Below are positions 53,596 to 61,395 of a DNA stretch of 64,000 nt, piece after piece. A program made the translations under genes and the position numbers. The notes under the pieces are model-generated. The model saw only the letters and a program-made list of their open reading frames with translations. It did no database searches and had not been told where the DNA came from. Position 1 is the stretch's first letter; each line of letters opens with the position of its first letter. This stretch comes from Muricauda sp. SCSIO 65647 (lineage in GTDB: Bacteria; Bacteroidota; Bacteroidia; Flavobacteriales; Flavobacteriaceae), in the NCBI RefSeq assembly GCF_021534965.1, contig NZ_CP091037.1, positions 2,797,501-2,861,500 on the forward strand, written 5' to 3'.

Positions 53596-54492
53596 CTAGT
53601 TGTTTTTTGTCAAGGTGAGGAACTGTTCTTCCAGGCTTTCCCGACGTTTCACCAAATGAGAAAGTACGATGCCCTTTTCGTACAACATCTTGTTCAATTC
53701 TTCAGCGTTCATTTCTTCCTTTAAATATGCGGTCAGCGTACCGTTTTCTGCTAAAATCTTGCCGAAACTGGCATGGCTTTCCAGTAAGTTTTGCAATTCT
53801 TGCATAGCCGTTGTTCTCAATTCAAAGAACCCATGGCTGGCCAGCATGCTGTCCACAGGGCCTGAATATAATTTTTCCCCTTTTCTAAGAATGACCACAT
53901 GGGTGCATACCTTTTCGACTTCGTCCAATAGGTGTGAAGCCAAAAGGATCGTCGTGCCCTGCGTGGCAATTTTTTTGATGATTTCCCTTATTTGGTGTAT
54001 GCCCGCCGGGTCCAGTCCGTTGGTGGGCTCATCCAAAATCAATATTTCCGGGTCGTTCAAGAGGGCCGAAGCGATGGCCAGACGTTGCTTCATACCCAAA
54101 GAATAGGTCTTGAACTTGCTGTCACGCCTTTCCCACAAACCGACCAACTCTAGTTTTTCCTGAATCTTATTCTTAGAGACTTCTTTGATCTTGCAGACCA
54201 GTTCCAAATTTTTGATTGCCGACATGTACGGATAAAAATTTGGACGTTCGATGATGGCACCCACCTTTTTGAGCGCTTCATGGGTAGAGATGTTGCCATC
54301 GAACCAACCGAATTCGCCGCTGGTGCGATTGACGACATTCAAAATGATGCCGAGCGTGGTCGATTTGCCGCTACCGTTAGGGCCCAAGATGCCATATACG
54401 TTACCCTTTTCAATCGAAAAGGAAAGGTCTTTTACGGCTGTCAAATAGCCAAATTTCTTGGTCAGGTTCTTTACAGTTAAGATGGTTTCCAA
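53596..54492 (-). CDS. ABC transporter ATP-binding protein
   Basis: ATPase of the exporter, 298 residues. Visible are Walker A GPNGSGKSTT, the Q-loop near IERPNFYPYMSAIKNL, signature YSLGMKQRLAIA, Walker B ILILDEPTNGLDP and the switch His LLASHLLDE. The C-terminal 80 residues form an accessory domain as in BcrA-type proteins. It is the first gene of the unit; the kinase-like gene diverges from it across 75 bp. Relation to gliding GldA is not supported, since the GldF/GldG partners are absent. Confidence 0.92.
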   Translation of the reverse strand: METILTVKNLTKKFGYLTAVKDLSFSIEKGNVYGILGPNGSGKSTTLGIILNVVNRTSGEFGWFDGNISTHEALKKVGAIIERPNFYPYMSAIKNLELVCKIKEVSKNKIQEKLELVGLWERRDSKFKTYSLGMKQRLAIASALLNDPEILILDEPTNGLDPAGIHQIREIIKKIATQGTTILLASHLLDEVEKVCTHVVILRKGEKLYSGPVDSMLASHGFFELRTTAMQELQNLLESHASFGKILAENGTLTAYLKEEMNAEELNKMLYEKGIVLSHLVKRRESLEEQFLTLTKNN

Positions 54493-54567
54493 AATTGGAG
54501 CTCTTTTTCAGGTTGTTTTATAGTAACTTGACGAAAAATATCAAAATTTGTTACAAAAGAAGCAAGA

Positions 54568-55644
54568 ATGTCTGGTGAGAAATTGATGTCAAAGAAAAAA
54601 CCGGCCTTTCCGGTCAAAAAAAGGCTGGACAATTATCTGGACCGTTATAGCCGAAAAATTGAGATACCTATTTTTTATGAAGATTTACTTCGGTTTTCTG
54701 GCTCAGTGGTGGTCTACGATAATGATGGGGAAGATACACTTTGGATTCGGGTCTATTATTCTGATTTTGAAAGGGAGGAAATCGATCTTAGTTTGAAGAG
54801 GGTATATTCTATTCTCCATTCTGATGGAAGCGAAAAGATTTTAGAGTATCTCAACGTTGATGCGGTCGACTACTGCACATTTGGCAACTCAAAACCCTTT
54901 CGCATTAAGGTGCGCAACATCCTCAATGACAACTACACCTATTTTTATGTCAAAAAAACGGATGCCTCAAGAATCTATGGCCTCGAGCTTGAGCATATAC
55001 TTTCGCCCTATAACCTGAACTTTTTGGTTTATAAAGACACCCTTATCGAAGAGCATATTGCTGGTATACCCGGTGATGTCTTCATCAAAGATTTTTTGCC
55101 ATCGTGTACAGAGATGGAGAAATCACAGTTGGCCAAAGAGTTTGTGAAGTTCAATGAGCGTTGCATGATTCGGCTATTGGGCGATATGCGTTCATACAAT
55201 TACGTAATCATGCCCGTGCATGACTTTGACCATGTTGTGTACCGCATTCGTGCCATTGATTTTGACCAGCAATGTTTCGAAGGAAACCTGAAGGTGTACC
55301 GCCCCCAGTTTTTTAAGGAAAACTTTCAAATGGTCGAACTCGTACGAACCAAGCTGCAAATACATTCTGTAGATCAGTATAAAATTGAGGAAAGGTCCAT
55401 TATAGCCAAACGAATCTTAAGTTCTGAAAAACGCGTCAGAAGATTGGTAAATGCCGCGAAAACCGATAAGATATCGCTGCCCGAACATATAAAGACCCTA
55501 AGATTACAGATCTATGACCTCACCCATGACATGCATTTTAAAAAATGTGAGACTATGGGACAAATTTTAGATCTCGCCCTTGATTTCGTGAGACGAAACT
55601 ATGAGAATGTCAGCATGCGACAGATTATTGATAAGAAGTTTTGA
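54568..55644 (+). CDS. Unknown protein with possible kinase-like catalytic motifs
   Basis: A 358-residue cytoplasmic protein that I do not recognise. In order it has YTYFYVKKTDAS with a Lys that could be the beta-3 lysine, LELEHI with a Glu in a following helix, EEHIAGIPGD resembling an aminoglycoside-phosphotransferase hinge, and RLLGDMRSYNYVIM (GD-x4-N, like the catalytic loop of APH kinases). It then has YRIRAIDFDQQCFEGN, where DFD would match the metal-binding DFG-type motif. The last 70 residues are helical. A kinase fold is my inference from motif order only; the usual HxD His is missing. Start at 54568 or 54586. It ends 8 bp before the GACGCTA repeats. Confidence 0.6.
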   Translation: MSGEKLMSKKKPAFPVKKRLDNYLDRYSRKIEIPIFYEDLLRFSGSVVVYDNDGEDTLWIRVYYSDFEREEIDLSLKRVYSILHSDGSEKILEYLNVDAVDYCTFGNSKPFRIKVRNILNDNYTYFYVKKTDASRIYGLELEHILSPYNLNFLVYKDTLIEEHIAGIPGDVFIKDFLPSCTEMEKSQLAKEFVKFNERCMIRLLGDMRSYNYVIMPVHDFDHVVYRIRAIDFDQQCFEGNLKVYRPQFFKENFQMVELVRTKLQIHSVDQYKIEERSIIAKRILSSEKRVRRLVNAAKTDKISLPEHIKTLRLQIYDLTHDMHFKKCETMGQILDLALDFVRRNYENVSMRQIIDKKF

Positions 55645-55651
55645 TTTGTTG

Positions 55652-55707
55652 GGCGCTGGACGCTAGACGCTAGACGCTAGACGCTAGATGTTAGACGTTA
55701 GGTGTTT
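55652..55707. repeat. Heptanucleotide tandem repeat (GACGCTA)
   Basis: Four perfect GACGCTA units (55659-55686) flanked by degenerate ones (GGCGCTG, GATGTTA, GACGTTA, GGTGTTT), about eight units in all. The stop codon and last residues of the minus-strand gene at 55684 lie inside it. The unit is 7 bp, as in the repeat at 57195-57299. Confidence 0.85.
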
Positions 55708-56100
55708 GCTCAGGGATGTTCTTAAATGTTGTCTTGTCAATGAATATGTGCTTGATTTTTTGTCAATGTAATCTAACATGACAATGGTGTTGGCCGCTAT
55801 TTTGTTTTTTTGGGAAAGTCTAAATGCTCTATCCCTTTTCAATACTTCACAGACCAATTCCACAAGTTTTTCAATATGTGACAGATGTAGTTCTTTTAGT
55901 TTTTCTTCAAATGTTTCTTGGTCAAGTATATAGAGGTCATTGAGAGAGAAATTCAATTCTTCTTTCAGTTCCTTTTCCAACTGATCGTATTCAGGTCTGA
56001 AGTTTTCATCATTTAAACCTGCCACCCTTCTCAGTAAGGTTTTAAGAAAAAGGGTCATTCTCTCTATTTCTCGTTGTAGATAGTCCTTTTCTTGTTGCAT
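55684..56100 (-). CDS. Small helical protein of unknown function, ndpA partner
   Basis: A 138-residue helical protein starting MQQEKDYLQREIERMTLFLKTLLRR, a pattern faintly like DUF6483 proteins; I make no firm family call. It is charged, without signal peptide. Its final residues (about SKHLTSNI) and stop codon are encoded within the GACGCTA heptamer repeat, so a change in repeat number would alter the C-terminus. It starts 29 bp after the stop of the NdpA-type gene and is presumably cotranscribed with it. Confidence 0.65.
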   Translation of the reverse strand: MQQEKDYLQREIERMTLFLKTLLRRVAGLNDENFRPEYDQLEKELKEELNFSLNDLYILDQETFEEKLKELHLSHIEKLVELVCEVLKRDRAFRLSQKNKIAANTIVMLDYIDKKSSTYSLTRQHLRTSLSKHLTSNI

Positions 56101-56129
56101 TTTCTTTTTTGGTCTACATCTGAGGTTTT

Positions 56130-57188
56130 CTAACTCTTTTGCTCTTTGTTGAAATATACCAGATAATAGTACATCTGCCGTTCTTCGTCCCAGCCCTTTT
56201 CGACAAATTTTTCTGCAGATTCAGGGTTGATGAAATCCATTTTAATTTGGATGTTGGTGTCGAGGTTGATAACATTCTTTATTTTCTTGCGGGTATCTGA
56301 GACCGCTTTGTTGGCGATATCAAAACTAGAAACGTCTTCAATGCTGTATTTGGGACCTTTTTCGACCTTATAGTGCTTAAATTCGGGTATCAGTTCGGGG
56401 TTGTCCATCACCTCATTCAAGAAATGGGTTTCTTCAAAATTGTCATTTTTGGCAAAATGGTTTACGGCCCGGTTCATAAAGAGCACTTCTTGTTGTTTGT
56501 CTTCGGCGGGCAAGACCACATCTTTTGCAAAATTTTGACAGAACTTCAAATAGTTCTTGGTGTAGAAATTCTCATCTGCAAGGGGGATCAATCCCAAGAA
56601 ATCTTCCAACCAATATTTGGTATCGTAGCGGTTGCTATCTACTGAAAGCACTTTGAAACCTTCTTCTTTTTTGGTATTGAAGATAAGACAGCCTTTATCC
56701 AGTTTATTTATATTGATACCCTGTTTGATAAGGATTTCGAGGTTATCATCCTGTTCTTCAAATTGCAAAAAATCGTGTTTCAATTCGCTTTTGAAAATTC
56801 CAACGGCATCGACTTTCCCATTATCCATGACAAGGTTTGAAAAGTACACGACATACACCTCACCACTTTTGATATGTGGATGGTCAGATTCAGCGTAAAG
56901 CTGTTTCGCAATTTTTCTTGAGACCCCATGTATTTTGGTAGGCGTCGAGAATATTTCAACTGCCGCGGCATACATCTCATTGAACGTTAAATCGGCTTCA
57001 TGAAAGAAACGATAGTAATTCTCTTCTTTTTCACGAAAGGGCTTAAAAAAATATTCTTTTAAAAGGCCGGTCACTTCATCGTTCAGAGTGTACGGCTCTT
57101 TCGATAAGAACAGTGCTTCATTTTTATGCTTATTGCCTACACGGTGCAATGATAGGCTCTCGATTTGGGCAGAAAATAGGTTGAGCAT
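56130..57188 (-). CDS. Nucleoid-associated protein, NdpA/YejK family
   Basis: A 352-residue DNA-associated protein of the 37-kDa nucleoid-associated (NA37, PF04245) family. Supporting segments are the start MLNLFSAQIESLSLHRVGNKHKNEALFLS in part (LHRVGNKHKNEAL), SGEVYVVYFSNLVMDNGKVDAVGIFKSE in part (VYFSNLVMDNGKVDAVGIFK), and the C-terminal NIQIKMDFINPESAEKFVEKGW. Proposed roles in the family are chromosome organisation or phage-related functions. The ATG is only 7 bp from a GTTAAAG heptamer array that occupies the place of its leader and promoter, which is unusual. Confidence 0.87.
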   Translation of the reverse strand: MLNLFSAQIESLSLHRVGNKHKNEALFLSKEPYTLNDEVTGLLKEYFFKPFREKEENYYRFFHEADLTFNEMYAAAVEIFSTPTKIHGVSRKIAKQLYAESDHPHIKSGEVYVVYFSNLVMDNGKVDAVGIFKSELKHDFLQFEEQDDNLEILIKQGININKLDKGCLIFNTKKEEGFKVLSVDSNRYDTKYWLEDFLGLIPLADENFYTKNYLKFCQNFAKDVVLPAEDKQQEVLFMNRAVNHFAKNDNFEETHFLNEVMDNPELIPEFKHYKVEKGPKYSIEDVSSFDIANKAVSDTRKKIKNVINLDTNIQIKMDFINPESAEKFVEKGWDEERQMYYYLVYFNKEQKS

Positions 57189-57194
57189 TGTTTT

Positions 57195-57299
57195 GTTAAA
57201 GGTTAAAGGTTAAAGGTTAAAGGTTAAAGGTTAAAGGTTAAAGGTTAAGGGTTAATGGTTAATGGTTAATAGTTAAAGGATATTGGTTAAAGGTTGAAT
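57195..57299. repeat. Heptanucleotide tandem repeat (GTTAAAG) in the ndpA leader
   Basis: Fifteen consecutive 7-bp units from 57195: seven perfect GTTAAAG copies, then GTTAAGG, GTTAATG twice, GTTAATA, GTTAAAG, GATATTG, GTTAAAG and GTTGAAT. The perfect copies lie next to the ndpA-type start codon and degenerate away from it. Confidence 0.9.
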
Positions 57300-57312
57300 T
57301 GGCTTTGGAATA

Positions 57313-57807
57313 TTAATTCCAATTTTCATCAAAGTCAAAATCGTCGTAATTATCGAGTGTTTCATCAATATCGAAATCTGAATCTGACTTGAACTCTTTT
57401 TCTGGAGGGGCGTCTGGCAATTCGCCAAAACTGAAAAGTAGATTGGGATAAGCTTGTCCATCTATTTTATCGACTATGTCGGCCAATTCAACAAAGAACG
57501 TCCACATGCTCAGATAGTCGTAAACGTAGATCAACTTGGGTGATGCTTCTGTCAGAACGTCTTCTAAAAGTGTTTCGCTCATCAAACGGGCACCATTGCC
57601 CGATTCACCCATGTCGAATAAAGCGATTTCCTCATTTTGGTTCCACTCATCATCACAGGTATAAAAAGAGGCCATTTCATTTCCCATAAATCCGAAAGAC
57701 TGTGTGATGGTGTTATGAAATTCTTCCAACGAGCTGGATTGTTCGACTTCAATATCCCTGAACACGTCTTCGTCGGCATCCAATATAATTCTGATTTTAT
57801 AGATCAT
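57313..57807 (-). CDS. pRiA4b ORF-3-like protein
   Basis: A 164-residue protein of the plasmid pRiA4b ORF-3-like (PF07929) family, also named 'IS1096 element passenger TnpR family'. Segments are MIYKIRIILDADEDVFRDIEV, SSLEEFHNTITQSFGF, MASFYTCDDEWNQNEEIALFD in part (FYTCDDEWNQNEEI) and LIYVYDYLSMWTFFVELADI. The C-terminal 35 residues are very acidic. Despite the family names there is no transposase or resolvase near it. A strong promoter (57830-57859) lies just upstream. Function unknown. Confidence 0.85.
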   Translation of the reverse strand: MIYKIRIILDADEDVFRDIEVEQSSSLEEFHNTITQSFGFMGNEMASFYTCDDEWNQNEEIALFDMGESGNGARLMSETLLEDVLTEASPKLIYVYDYLSMWTFFVELADIVDKIDGQAYPNLLFSFGELPDAPPEKEFKSDSDFDIDETLDNYDDFDFDENWN

Positions 57808-57829
57808 TCAAATGTTTTTTGATCATTTG

Positions 57830-57859
57830 CAAAGGTACAATTCCAATAACCTTTGACAA
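57830..57859 (-). promoter_or_regulatory. Promoter of the pRiA4b ORF-3-like gene
   Basis: On the minus strand TTG (57859-57857), exactly 19 bp, then TACCTTTG (57837-57830): a full consensus promoter. It lies between the ctaA stop (57865) and the gene start. Confidence 0.7.
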
Positions 57860-57864
57860 CCCAC

Positions 57865-58893
57865 CTACTTGGTATACCTATGCAAGGTAAAGGTCATCGC
57901 TGCCAATAGAAAAAAAGCGAATACCTGGTGTACTACACCCAGCCAAACGGGTACCGCATAGAGCAACGTGAGTACACCCGATATAAATTGCACCAATACC
58001 AATATCAAAAGGGCATTTATCCCCTTCTTCTGATAAATGGTCACTTCAAATTTACGGGCTTTGTAAGCAATGAAAATAATCAGGCCGACAACTATATAGG
58101 CCAAATAACGATGGATGAACTGTACGCCACTTTTTCCTTCGATGAAGTTCTTCAAAAACGGCGTTTGCTCAATATACACCGTTTCGTGTATCAATTTTCC
58201 TTCGCTCATCATGGGCCAATGGTTGTGAATGAAGCCCGCATCAAGCCCAGCCACAAAAGCACCCCATATTATTTGCAGCAGCAGTACGGCCAAAACAAAC
58301 CTGACAAGGTTTCTTAAACCGATATTTGCTTTTTTTCTGTTTGGGAACATTAAATCAAGCGCTACCCAAAGTGTATAGGCGAAAGTGATGAAAGCAGTGG
58401 TCAGGTGGGCCGCCAACCGATAGTGGCTTACATCAGGCCGGTCAATGAGCCCACTTTTGACCATATACCAGCCCAAAAACCCTTGAAAAGCTCCCAGAAC
58501 AAGCAAAATCAATGCTTTTTTTGTGGTAGACTTTGACAATTGCCTTCGTGCCAAAAAATAAACGAAAGGCACTAAGAACACGATACCTATGAACCTGCCG
58601 ATAACCCTGTGCAGCCATTCCCAGAAATAGATGTCCTTGAAATCAGCCAATGTGAAATGCTGATTGAGCTTTTGATACTCTGGATACTGTTTATAAAGCT
58701 CAAAGGCCTCTTGCCACTCAACCTCGTTCATTGGAGGTATTGTACCACTGATCAATCTATAATTCGAAATTGAGAGTCCTGAATGGGTCAAACGTGTGAT
58801 GCCGCCTACAACTACCATGATGAATATCAATAGACAGCCTATCAACAACCAGGTGATCACTGCTTTGTTGTCTTTTTTTTGGTCTTTATTCAC
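57865..58893 (-). CDS. ctaA: Heme A synthase (COX15/CtaA)
   Basis: Inner-membrane monooxygenase that oxidises the C8 methyl of heme O to the aldehyde of heme A, needed for aa3-type cytochrome oxidase. The 342 residues form eight helices in two pseudo-repeats with the heme-binding His motifs: GGITRLTHSGLSIS, EWLHRVIGRFIG, HYRLAAHLTTAF, FIHRYLAYIVVG and VVHQVFAFFLL. It has the long COX15-type loop (IPPMNEVEWQEAFELYKQYPEY in part). It overlaps the end of the CCA enzyme gene by 8 bp. Confidence 0.95.
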   Translation of the reverse strand: MNKDQKKDNKAVITWLLIGCLLIFIMVVVGGITRLTHSGLSISNYRLISGTIPPMNEVEWQEAFELYKQYPEYQKLNQHFTLADFKDIYFWEWLHRVIGRFIGIVFLVPFVYFLARRQLSKSTTKKALILLVLGAFQGFLGWYMVKSGLIDRPDVSHYRLAAHLTTAFITFAYTLWVALDLMFPNRKKANIGLRNLVRFVLAVLLLQIIWGAFVAGLDAGFIHNHWPMMSEGKLIHETVYIEQTPFLKNFIEGKSGVQFIHRYLAYIVVGLIIFIAYKARKFEVTIYQKKGINALLILVLVQFISGVLTLLYAVPVWLGVVHQVFAFFLLAAMTFTLHRYTK

Positions 58894-60310
58894 TATTATT
58901 TGGGTTTAATCCGATTTCTTTTCCTTTTTTAAGCATGTATTGATGGGCCGCAGTATACTCGTTTGGTATTTCACCTTCAAGAATAGCCTCTTTGATGGCC
59001 TCTTTGATGACACCTATTTCTTTCGATGGTTTTAGGTCAAAGGTCTTCATGATCTCTTCACCGCTAATGGGAGGTTGAAAATTTCTTACGCGGTCACGTT
59101 CTTCGACCTCAGTGATTTTCTGACGGACTTTTTTGAAATTGTTGAGATACTTTTTTTGCTTTTTTGGATTCTTTGTGGTGATATCGGCCTCGCAAAGGGT
59201 CATTAGATCGTCAACATGATCGCCCGCATCGAAGACCAAACGCCTCACCGCCGAATCGGTGACATGGTCTTCGGCCAAAATAACGGGCCTTGAGCTCATC
59301 AGCACCATCTTTTGTACAAATTTCATTTTGTCATTGAGCGGAAGCCGTAATCTCTTGAACAATTTATACACCATTTTTGAGCCGACAAATTCGTGGGCAT
59401 GAAAGGTCCATCCAATTTTTTTATCGAACCGCTTTGTAGGTGCCTTGCCGATATCGTGAAGCAATGCAGCCCAGCGCAACCAAAGATTATCAGTGGTCTG
59501 TGCAATATTGTCAACCACCTCTAGCGTATGCCAAAAATTGTCTTTGTGTCTTTGGCCTTCGACTTCTTCGATACCCTGTAAGGCAATCAGCTCTGGCAAA
59601 ATAAGCGGTAAAAGTCCTGTTTGATGTAAAAGGGTAAAGCCAATTGAGGGCTTATCGGTCATCAAAATTTTGTTCAGTTCGTCAATCGTGCGCTCTTTTG
59701 ATACAATTTTTAAACGGTCATTGCTCTGGGCGATGGCCTGCAGTGATTTTAACTCGATGGTGAAATTAAGTTGCGAGGCGAACCTGATGGCCCGCATCAT
59801 TCGCAATGGGTCATCTGAATAGGTAATATCTGGATTGAGCGGAGTGCGAATAAGTTTTCGGTTCAAGTCGCCCAAACCATCGAATGGGTCAAGTAAATCG
59901 CCAAAAGTTGTACTATTGAGCGATAGGGCCAGTGCGTTGATGGTAAAATCACGACGTTTTTGATCATCTTCAAGTGTACCGTCTTCAACAATGGGTTTTC
60001 TACTGTCGTGGTGGTAGCTTTCTTTTCGGGCACCAACAAACTCGAGTTCAAGGTCTCGGTGTTTGATCATTGCCGTGCCAAAGTTCTTGAAAATGGAAAC
60101 TTTGGGTTTTCCTTTTAACCGGGAGGCAACCTTTTTGGCAAGCGCTATCCCACTTCCTACAACGACGATGTCAATGTCTTTCGGACTTTTTTTCTCGAGG
60201 AAGTAATCCCTCACAAATCCCCCGATGACATAACAGTCCAATGATGCTTCATCGGCAATTGCCCCTATGGTCTTGAAGATGTTATGTTGTAATGCGTGCT
60301 TGTGGTTCAT
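58886..60310 (-). CDS. cca: CCA tRNA nucleotidyltransferase with HD domain
   Basis: Adds or repairs the CCA end of tRNA; some bacteria use relatives as poly(A) polymerase. The 474 residues carry the class II nucleotidyltransferase motifs VIGGFVRDYFL and PKDIDIVVVGSG, RRDFTINALAL, the RNA-binding motif DDPLRMMRAIRFASQL and an HD domain (LHDIGKAPTKRF). The ATG at 60310 (MNHKHALQHNIFKTIG) is preferred over 60337, which would add nine residues; a -7 element TAAATTTG (60357-60350) lies just upstream. ctaA overlaps its 3' end by 8 bp. Confidence 0.93.
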   Translation of the reverse strand: MNHKHALQHNIFKTIGAIADEASLDCYVIGGFVRDYFLEKKSPKDIDIVVVGSGIALAKKVASRLKGKPKVSIFKNFGTAMIKHRDLELEFVGARKESYHHDSRKPIVEDGTLEDDQKRRDFTINALALSLNSTTFGDLLDPFDGLGDLNRKLIRTPLNPDITYSDDPLRMMRAIRFASQLNFTIELKSLQAIAQSNDRLKIVSKERTIDELNKILMTDKPSIGFTLLHQTGLLPLILPELIALQGIEEVEGQRHKDNFWHTLEVVDNIAQTTDNLWLRWAALLHDIGKAPTKRFDKKIGWTFHAHEFVGSKMVYKLFKRLRLPLNDKMKFVQKMVLMSSRPVILAEDHVTDSAVRRLVFDAGDHVDDLMTLCEADITTKNPKKQKKYLNNFKKVRQKITEVEERDRVRNFQPPISGEEIMKTFDLKPSKEIGVIKEAIKEAILEGEIPNEYTAAHQYMLKKGKEIGLNPNNSE

Positions 60311-60426
60311 GTGAGCGCCGCCATCGATGGGCATCATTTATTCCATCTGCAAATTTACGGCATAGTACACTGCTTTAAAAATAGCTTGCAGACCGGTTTT
60401 GAAATTATTTTGAAAGAGGTGTGCGC

Positions 60427-61359
60427 CTATGCTTCGGTTATAAATTTTTGCCCTTTGGGCACCTTTGGCAGTTCTATGTAGCTTCCTAGTATCTGGTTGT
60501 ACTTTTGGGGGATAAACTCTTTACGGCCATCAGTGGGGTAAAATGTCATTTCGCCAAAATATATAGTGCCTTCAATGTTATAGAAATCAACCCGTACGAA
60601 AGGAAAGTTATCGGCCAGCTTTGCGGCCAGATCCACCATAAGTTCAAAATTCTTCGGTTTCTCCAAACTTCCCTCGAAAAACTTGTTTTGTTGTGTTGTA
60701 AAAGGAAGTTTTTGCCAATCAAGGTCATAGTAGCATCTCAAATCTTGAATGCCCCTTTCCATATCGATTTGTACAAATTTGGGTTTTCCCGAAAAACAAA
60801 AGAACTTATAATCATTTACGGTTGGCTTACCTATCTCTTCCAAAAACTTTTCTACAATTATTCTTGGTTTGACGTTCTTGTATGCCCATTCCAGTCCGCC
60901 GCGATAGTACTGGTTTTTGCCCATCCACTTTCTTAAAAGGTACTTCGCCCGTGTTTTATTTAGCTGCTCTTTATCTTTTACAATAATATTGAAATGAAAC
61001 CCATGAGTGGCCTTCATCACAAATTTTTTGGGGAGTGCTTCGAAGTCGACTTGGTTTGTTTTTTCATATACGGCAATCAGCTCGTTCAGATATTGTTTTC
61101 CAATTTTTTCCTCCACATAAGATCTTACCTCATATTTGTCTACCAATTGGGTAAGAATCGACGGTTTATAGAAAACCTTTAACCAATGTATTTTCTGGTT
61201 GAACTCAATCGGATTCTGTAAATCGAGTTTTTTGCCCGAATAATATTCGTAGTAGATTTTAACGTAGTTTTTGGGCGGAAGAAATTTCATTTTCTTGAGT
61301 AGGCCCAACCAAATTTTTCTCAACTTAAAGGCAATTTTTAGAAAAACAAAGATATACAT
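60427..61359 (-). CDS. TupA-like ATP-grasp protein (surface polysaccharide)
   Basis: A 310-residue protein of the TupA-like ATP-grasp family (PF14305), found in teichuronopeptide, capsule and LPS gene clusters, where it is thought to link an amino acid or act as a modifying ligase. Segments are KKLDLQNPIEFNQKIHWLKVFY in part (NPIEFNQKIHWLK), LVDKYEVRSYVEEKIG, FVMKATHGFHFNIIV, YKNVKPRIIVEKFL, VNDYKFFCFSGKPKFVQID in part and VRVDFYNIEGTIYFGEMTFYP. The frame continues to 61614, but that part is antisense to the divergent glycosyltransferase, so ATG 61359 is chosen. Confidence 0.88.
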   Translation of the reverse strand: MYIFVFLKIAFKLRKIWLGLLKKMKFLPPKNYVKIYYEYYSGKKLDLQNPIEFNQKIHWLKVFYKPSILTQLVDKYEVRSYVEEKIGKQYLNELIAVYEKTNQVDFEALPKKFVMKATHGFHFNIIVKDKEQLNKTRAKYLLRKWMGKNQYYRGGLEWAYKNVKPRIIVEKFLEEIGKPTVNDYKFFCFSGKPKFVQIDMERGIQDLRCYYDLDWQKLPFTTQQNKFFEGSLEKPKNFELMVDLAAKLADNFPFVRVDFYNIEGTIYFGEMTFYPTDGRKEFIPQKYNQILGSYIELPKVPKGQKFITEA

Positions 61360-61395
61360 TAGACTTTCATATTTTTGGCACAGCAATTTGCGATC

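Noticed and set aside
53596-54492. GldA, the gliding ABC ATPase
   Set aside because: The GldF and GldG partners are missing, and the neighbouring permease is a generic ABC-2 type; the nearby T9SS cargo alone is not enough.
57195-57299. GTTAAAG array as a CRISPR or telomere-like element
   Set aside because: Units are 7 bp and directly adjacent with no spacers, and there are no cas genes; a chromosome end is excluded because genes continue on both sides.
57313-57807. Mobile element, suggested by the family name 'IS1096 passenger TnpR'
   Set aside because: No transposase, resolvase, terminal inverted repeats or target duplication found around the gene.
60505-60936. Plus-strand open frame of 143 codons
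   Set aside because: Antisense to the TupA-like gene; no domain and no promoter seen.
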